A DNA stretch of 44,680 nucleotides from Streptomyces rishiriensis (GTDB lineage: Bacteria > Actinomycetota > Actinomycetes > Streptomycetales > Streptomycetaceae), in assembly GCF_003112535.1 (NCBI RefSeq), contig NZ_BEWA01000034.1:1-44680 (forward strand), read 5' to 3'. The notes under the pieces are model-generated. The model saw nothing but the letters and a program-made list of their open reading frames with translations, ran no database searches and had not been told where the DNA came from. Positions 40,039-44,680 of the stretch are shown piece by piece. Numbering within the stretch: position 1 is the first letter of the stretch; every line of letters starts with the position of its first letter. A program made the position numbers and the translations under genes.

Positions 40039-43000
40039 ATGAACCAGCCGGTGCCCACCGCCGTCCGGAACTCCGCTCCGGGTCACGAGCCCGTGGCCGT
40101 GGTCGGCCTCGCGTGCCGGCTCCCGGGCGCCGACGATCCGGCCGCCTACTGGGAGCTGTTGGCCGCGGGCCGCAGCGCCGTCACCGACACTCCGCAGGAC
40201 CGGCGCACGGGCGTACCCGCGCAGGGCTGGCCCACCCCGCACGGTGGCACCGCACCCCTGCGTGGCGGCTACATCAGCGCACCCGCCGACTTCGACGCCG
40301 CGTTCTTCGGCATCTCGCCGCGCGAGGCCGACGCCATGGACCCGCAGGCCCGCCTCGCCCTCGAACTGGGCTGGGAGGCCCTGGAGCACGCCGGTGTCCC
40401 GGTCACCGCCGCCCTGCGCGCCGTCGCGGTCTACCTGGGCGTCGACGTGTGCGATTACGCCGACGTCGTCCGCGACGCAGGACAGGGAACCGGACACCAC
40501 ACCCTCACCGGCCTCCACCGCTCCCTCATCGCCAACCGGCTGTCCTACGCGCTCGGCGTCAGCGGCCCCAGCGTGACCGTCGACAGCGCTCAGTCGTCCT
40601 CCCTGGTCGCGGTCCAGCTCGCCTGCGACAGCCTCCGGCTCGGTGACTGCGACCTGGCACTCGCCGGCGGAGTGCACCTCAACCTCAGCCCGCGAAGCTC
40701 CCTGGCCGCGGCCCAGTTCGGGGCGCTCTCCCCGGACGGCGCCTGCCACACCTTCGACGCCCGCGCCAACGGCTACGTACGCGGCGAAGGCGGCGGCGTC
40801 GTCGTGTTGAAGCTGCTCTCACGCGCCGTCGCCGACGGCGACCACATCCACGCCGTCATCCGCGGCGGCGCCCTCAACAACGACGGCGCCGGAACCAGCA
40901 TCACCACCCCGGACACCGACGCCCAGGCGGCCGTCCTGCGCGCCGCGTGCCTGCGCGCCGGGATCGACCCGGCCGACATCGGATACGTCGAACTCCACGG
41001 CACCGGCACCCGCGTCGGCGACCCCGTCGAGGCCGCCGCCCTCGGCGCGGTGCTCGGCACCGCCGAGGGGCGGCGCGCCCCGCTGGCCGTCGGCTCCGTG
41101 AAGACCAACATCGGCCACCTCGAAGGCGCCGCCGGCATCGCGGGACTGCTCAAGACGGTGCTGTGCCTGTCCCACCGTCGACTCGTGCCCAGCCTGAACC
41201 ACGACGAGCCCAACCCCGCCATCGACCTCGACGGCCTCGGCCTGCGCGTCCACCGCGACACCACCGTCTGGGCCCCGGCCGTCCCCGGCGACCCGCTGCG
41301 CGCCGGAGTCTCCTCCTTCGGCATGGGCGGCACCAACGTCCACCTCGTCCTCGAAGAAGCTCCCGCGGCCGAAAAGGACCCGCGGCCGCCGCGCTCCACC
41401 CCCGCCACCGTGCCCTGGCTGCTGTCCGCCGCCACCCCTGGCGCGCTCCGCCTCCAGACGGACCGCCTCACCGCACACGTCCGCGACACCGGCGCCGACC
41501 CCGTCGACACCGCGTGGTCCCTGCTGACGACCCGCACCCCACTCGTGCACCGGGCCTTCGCCGTGGGCTCGGACACCGCCGGTCTGCTCAGCGGCATCAC
41601 CGCGGCGGCCCCGTCCCACCCCGTCGACGGCGACGTCCACCGGCCCGTGTTCGTCTTCCCCGGCCAGGGCAGCCAGTGGGCCGGCATGGCCGCCGAACTC
41701 CTCGCGTCCTCACCCGTCTTCGCAGCACGCCTCACCGAGTGCGGCCAGGCGCTGGCTCCGCACGTCACATGGGATCTCGCCGCCGTGCTGCGCGGCGACG
41801 CCGACGCTCCGCCCCTGGACCGGTCCGACGTCGTGCAGCCCGTGCTCTGGGCCGTCATGGTGTCCCTGGCCGCCCTGTGGCAGTCGTACGGGATCCGGCC
41901 CGCGGCCGTCGTCGGACACTCACAGGGCGAGATCGCCGCCGCCTGCGTGGCCGGAGCCCTCAGCCTGGAGGACGCCGCCCTGGTCGTCGCTCTGCGCAGC
42001 AAGATCCTCGTACCGCTCGAGGGCCGCAGCGGAATGGTCGCGCTCGCCCTCCCCGAGGACGCCGCCCGCCGGTTCACGCGGAAATGGGACGATCGCGTCA
42101 CCGTCGCCGCCCTCAACGGCCCCGCCTCCACCGTCGTCTCCGCCGACATCGAGACCGTCGACGACATCCTCGCCACCGCGGAGCGCGAGAACGTCCGCGC
42201 CCGCCGCGTCGGAATCGACTACGCCTCCCATTCCCCGCACGTGGACCCGGTGCGCGAGCAGATGCTCGGCCTCCTCGCGGGAATCACCCCGCGCCGGCCG
42301 AAGGTGCCCTTCCTGTCCACCGTCACCGGAGACTGGCTCGAAGGCGCTGTCACCGACGCCCGGTACTGGTACGACAACCTCCGCAACCCCGTCCTCCTGG
42401 AACCGGCCGTGCGTGCTCTGGCGCTCGCGGGTCACGGCGCCTTCGTCGAGGTCAGCCCGCATCCCGTGCTCATCGCCCCGGTCAAGGAGACCGTCGAGGC
42501 CGCGACCGGCCCCCGGCAGGCGGTCGTCACCGGAACCCTGCGCAGGGGCCAGGGCGGAGCCACCCGGTTCCAGACCTCCCTCGGAACCCTGTGGAGCCAC
42601 GGCGCCGACGTCGACTGGGCCCCCGTCTTCACCGGTCTGGCCCCACGGCGTTGCGATCTGCCCACCTACGCCTTCCAGCGCCGACGCCACTGGGTCACCG
42701 GCCCCTCGGACGACGCCGCGAACGCGCCGATGCCCACCGCGACGGCCGCCGCCGTCGACGCCCCAGAGACCGCCACGGCGACCGTCCCCGCGACCGCCAC
42801 CGCGACGGCCTCCGACGAAGGGACGGGCGCCGGACTCGGCAGCGACGACGCGCTCCGCCTCGTCCGCGACTGCACCGCGGTCGTCCTCGGCTACCCGGAC
42901 CAGGCCCAGGTCGACCCCCAGCGGACCTTCAAAGAGCTCGGCATCGACTCCGTCACCGCCGTCGAGCTGCGCGACCGGCTCAACTCCGTCGGCGGTCTCA

Positions 43001-44680
43001 CCCTTGCGGCGACCGCCGTCTACGAGTACCCCACGCCCGCCCGGCTCGCCGCGAGCCTGAGCGCCTCCGCCTCCGCCTCCACCGAAGTCGCCTCACGCGA
43101 TCGCCACGCGGCCGCCGACGAGCCGATCGCGATCGTGTCGATGGGCTGCCGCTTCCCGGGCGGCGTCCGCGCCCCCGAGGACCTGTGGCGCCTGGTCCGC
43201 GACGAGACCGACGCCGTCACCGCGTTCCCCACCGATCGTGGCTGGGACGTCGACGCCCTCTACGACCCCGACCCCGACCGCACCGGCACCACCTACGTTC
43301 GCGAGGGCGGGTTCCTGGCGGGCGCGGCCGAGTTCGACGCCGCCTTCTTCGGGATCTCCCCGCGTGAGGCGACCGCGATGGACCCCCAGCAGCGGCTCCT
43401 CCTGGAAACCGCCTGGGAGACGGTCGAACGGGCAGGACTCGACCCCCGCGCCCTGCACGCCACCGCCACCGGCGTCTTCGTCGGAGTCACCGCGCCCGAG
43501 TACGGCCCCCGCCTCCACGAAGCGGGCGAAGCCGTCGAAGGCCACCTCCTCACGGGCACGACGGCCAGTGTGGCGTCCGGGCGCATCGCCTACGCCCTGG
43601 GTCTGGAGGGCCCGGCGGTCACCGTCGACACGGCCTGCTCCTCCTCGCTGGTCGCCCTGCACCTGGCCGTGCGCGCGCTGCGCTCCGGAGAGTGCTCACT
43701 GGCCCTCGCCGCCGGCGCCACCGTGATGTCCGGCCCCGGCATGTTCGTCGAGTTCAGCCGTCAGCGCGGCCTGGCCGCCGACGGCCGCTGCAAGCCCTTC
43801 GCGGCCGGCGCCGACGGCACCAACTGGGCCGAGGGCGTGGGTGTGCTGCTGCTGGAGCGGTTGTCGGACGCGCGGGCGCTGGGGCATGAGGTGCTGGCGG
43901 TGGTGCGGGGTTCGGCGATCAACCAGGACGGCGCGTCGAACGGGTTGACGGCGCCGAACGGTCTTGCGCAGCAGCGGGTGATCCGTGCGGCGCTGGCGGA
44001 CGCGGGTCTGTCGGCGGCCGATGTGGACGTGGTGGAGGCGCACGGCACGGGGACGAAGCTCGGTGACCCGATCGAGGCGCAGGCGCTGCTGGCGACCTAT
44101 GGCCAGGAGCGCGACGGCGACCGCCCGTTGTGGCTCGGATCCCTCAAGTCGAACATCGGCCACGCACAGGCGGCGGCCGGCGTCGGCGGCGTGATCAAGA
44201 TGGTGCAGGCCATGAGGGCGGCGGTTCTGCCGAAGTCCCTGCACGCCGAGACCCCCTCGCCGCTGGTCGACTGGTCGTCGGGTGCGGTGGAGCTGCTGGC
44301 GCAGGCCCGTGCGTGGGAGGAGACCGACGGCCGGCCGCGGCGGGCGGCGGTGTCGTCGTTCGGCATCAGCGGCACCAACGCCCACGTCGTCCTCGAAGCC
44401 GTGACCGAACCGGCTGTGACCGAACCGGCCCTCACCGAACCGGCCGTGACGGAGCCGGCTCACTCGGTCGCGGGCCCGCGTGCCCGTGAGGTCGCGCTGC
44501 CCTGGCTCGTCTCTGCCCGCACTCCGTCCGCCCTCGCGGAGCAGGAGGCCCGGCTCACGAAGTTCGCCGCCGAGGCCGGCTCCGTCGACGCGGTGGATGT
44601 GGCGTGGTCGTTGTGGCGGTCGCGGTCGGTGTTCGAGTGCCGGTCGGTGGGTGTCGCGGGTGAGTGGGTGGCGTCGGGTT
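40039..44680 (+). CDS. Modular type I polyketide synthase: KSQ-AT-ACP loading module and start of module 1
   Basis: Partial; at least 1547 residues, open to the right edge. KSQ domain about 17-440: the active-site Cys is replaced by Gln185 (VDSAQSSS), while His320 (HGTGT) and His360 (NIGH) remain, so it decarboxylates the starter. Loading AT about 535-850: active Ser628 in GHSQGE, and Y728-A-S-H, the methylmalonyl signature. ACP about 935-1005 with phosphopantetheine Ser971 in LGIDSVTAVEL. KS1 about 1027-1450 with Cys1200 (VDTACSSS), His1335 and His1375. AT1 starts near the end. Prediction: methylmalonyl-CoA is loaded and decarboxylated to a propionyl starter, as in tylosin-type synthases. 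ATG 40039 follows GGAG at 8 bp. No N-terminal docking domain, as expected for the first protein. Confidence 0.96.
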   Translation, partial: MNQPVPTAVRNSAPGHEPVAVVGLACRLPGADDPAAYWELLAAGRSAVTDTPQDRRTGVPAQGWPTPHGGTAPLRGGYISAPADFDAAFFGISPREADAMDPQARLALELGWEALEHAGVPVTAALRAVAVYLGVDVCDYADVVRDAGQGTGHHTLTGLHRSLIANRLSYALGVSGPSVTVDSAQSSSLVAVQLACDSLRLGDCDLALAGGVHLNLSPRSSLAAAQFGALSPDGACHTFDARANGYVRGEGGGVVVLKLLSRAVADGDHIHAVIRGGALNNDGAGTSITTPDTDAQAAVLRAACLRAGIDPADIGYVELHGTGTRVGDPVEAAALGAVLGTAEGRRAPLAVGSVKTNIGHLEGAAGIAGLLKTVLCLSHRRLVPSLNHDEPNPAIDLDGLGLRVHRDTTVWAPAVPGDPLRAGVSSFGMGGTNVHLVLEEAPAAEKDPRPPRSTPATVPWLLSAATPGALRLQTDRLTAHVRDTGADPVDTAWSLLTTRTPLVHRAFAVGSDTAGLLSGITAAAPSHPVDGDVHRPVFVFPGQGSQWAGMAAELLASSPVFAARLTECGQALAPHVTWDLAAVLRGDADAPPLDRSDVVQPVLWAVMVSLAALWQSYGIRPAAVVGHSQGEIAAACVAGALSLEDAALVVALRSKILVPLEGRSGMVALALPEDAARRFTRKWDDRVTVAALNGPASTVVSADIETVDDILATAERENVRARRVGIDYASHSPHVDPVREQMLGLLAGITPRRPKVPFLSTVTGDWLEGAVTDARYWYDNLRNPVLLEPAVRALALAGHGAFVEVSPHPVLIAPVKETVEAATGPRQAVVTGTLRRGQGGATRFQTSLGTLWSHGADVDWAPVFTGLAPRRCDLPTYAFQRRRHWVTGPSDDAANAPMPTATAAAVDAPETATATVPATATATASDEGTGAGLGSDDALRLVRDCTAVVLGYPDQAQVDPQRTFKELGIDSVTAVELRDRLNSVGGLTLAATAVYEYPTPARLAASLSASASASTEVASRDRHAAADEPIAIVSMGCRFPGGVRAPEDLWRLVRDETDAVTAFPTDRGWDVDALYDPDPDRTGTTYVREGGFLAGAAEFDAAFFGISPREATAMDPQQRLLLETAWETVERAGLDPRALHATATGVFVGVTAPEYGPRLHEAGEAVEGHLLTGTTASVASGRIAYALGLEGPAVTVDTACSSSLVALHLAVRALRSGECSLALAAGATVMSGPGMFVEFSRQRGLAADGRCKPFAAGADGTNWAEGVGVLLLERLSDARALGHEVLAVVRGSAINQDGASNGLTAPNGLAQQRVIRAALADAGLSAADVDVVEAHGTGTKLGDPIEAQALLATYGQERDGDRPLWLGSLKSNIGHAQAAAGVGGVIKMVQAMRAAVLPKSLHAETPSPLVDWSSGAVELLAQARAWEETDGRPRRAAVSSFGISGTNAHVVLEAVTEPAVTEPALTEPAVTEPAHSVAGPRAREVALPWLVSARTPSALAEQEARLTKFAAEAGSVDAVDVAWSLWRSRSVFECRSVGVAGEWVASG
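44401..44460 (+). repeat. Four in-frame 15-bp repeats coding (V/L)TEPA in the KS-AT linker
   Basis: Units of the type GTGACCGAACCGGCT encode VTEPA, VTEPA, LTEPA, VTEPA at the start of the KS1-AT1 linker. In-frame repeats can change linker length without harm. Confidence 0.93.

Noticed and set aside
40947..43367. An 806-codon plus-strand frame inside the PKS
   Set aside because: Extremely Arg/Pro-rich, out of frame with clear KS, AT and ACP motifs; a frame shadow.
1..44680. tRNA, rRNA, integrase, transposase or phage genes
   Set aside because: I looked for these signatures on both strands and recognised none, although I could not run a profile search.

Overview
The window looks like a Streptomyces chromosome segment. 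It has very high G+C with G/C-ending codons, GTG and TTG starts, Tat and lipoprotein signals, a CebR-type operator, a class-E sortase substrate and a modular type I polyketide synthase. At least seven genes are broken relics (response regulator, aldo/keto reductase, ornithine cyclodeaminase, ricin-lectin protein, an unnamed small gene, extradiol dioxygenase, F420-dependent reductase). That density suits a variable chromosome arm.

Layout. 1-3.6 kb: two divergent secreted cellulases (a probable GH48 running off the left edge, and GH6) share a promoter region with two CebR-like boxes. 3.6-6.3 kb: a deleted response regulator, a VOC protein divergent from a WYL regulator with a perfect inverted repeat between them, then decayed sequence ending in an aldo/keto reductase tail. 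6.3-8.6 kb: an orphan sugar-binding lipoprotein divergent from a LacI regulator. 8.6-14.4 kb: a cyclodeaminase relic, a GNAT acetyltransferase overlapping an IF-1 paralogue, a PIG-L deacetylase, a membrane Ser/Thr kinase with a lysine/acid tail, two decayed genes and a cold-shock protein. 14.6-20.8 kb: a cupin, then GH29 fucosidase, GH43-AbfB and CBM13-GH62 arabinofuranosidases. 21-28.6 kb: an MFS exporter divergent from a four-gene aromatic-catabolism operon whose first gene carries an in-frame stop. 28.7-37.2 kb: expansin, methyltransferase, LAETG wall protein, TerD protein, small hypotheticals, VOC protein, frameshifted F420 reductase, membrane protein and TetR regulator. 37.3-44.7 kb: the edge of a glycosylated polyketide cluster, with two deoxysugar genes divergent from a large PKS that runs off the right edge.

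How the genes may work together. The cellulases, fucosidase, arabinofuranosidases and expansin form a dispersed plant-cell-wall-degrading set. In the catabolic operon a flavin hydroxylase, an extradiol dioxygenase, a FAH-fold hydrolase and acetoacetyl-CoA synthetase suggest ring hydroxylation, ring cleavage, hydrolysis to acetoacetate and its activation. At the right edge, a KSQ/methylmalonyl-AT/ACP loading module predicts a propionyl-started polyketide. The 2,3-dehydratase and 3-ketoreductase predict that it carries a 2-deoxysugar.

The observations most worth following are the PKS edge with a PAS-LuxR-like operator in its divergent promoter and a sharp codon-usage switch inside KS1, the IF-1 paralogue coupled to an acetyltransferase, and the nonsense codon heading an otherwise intact catabolic operon. 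I did not find a clearly new defence or mobile system.
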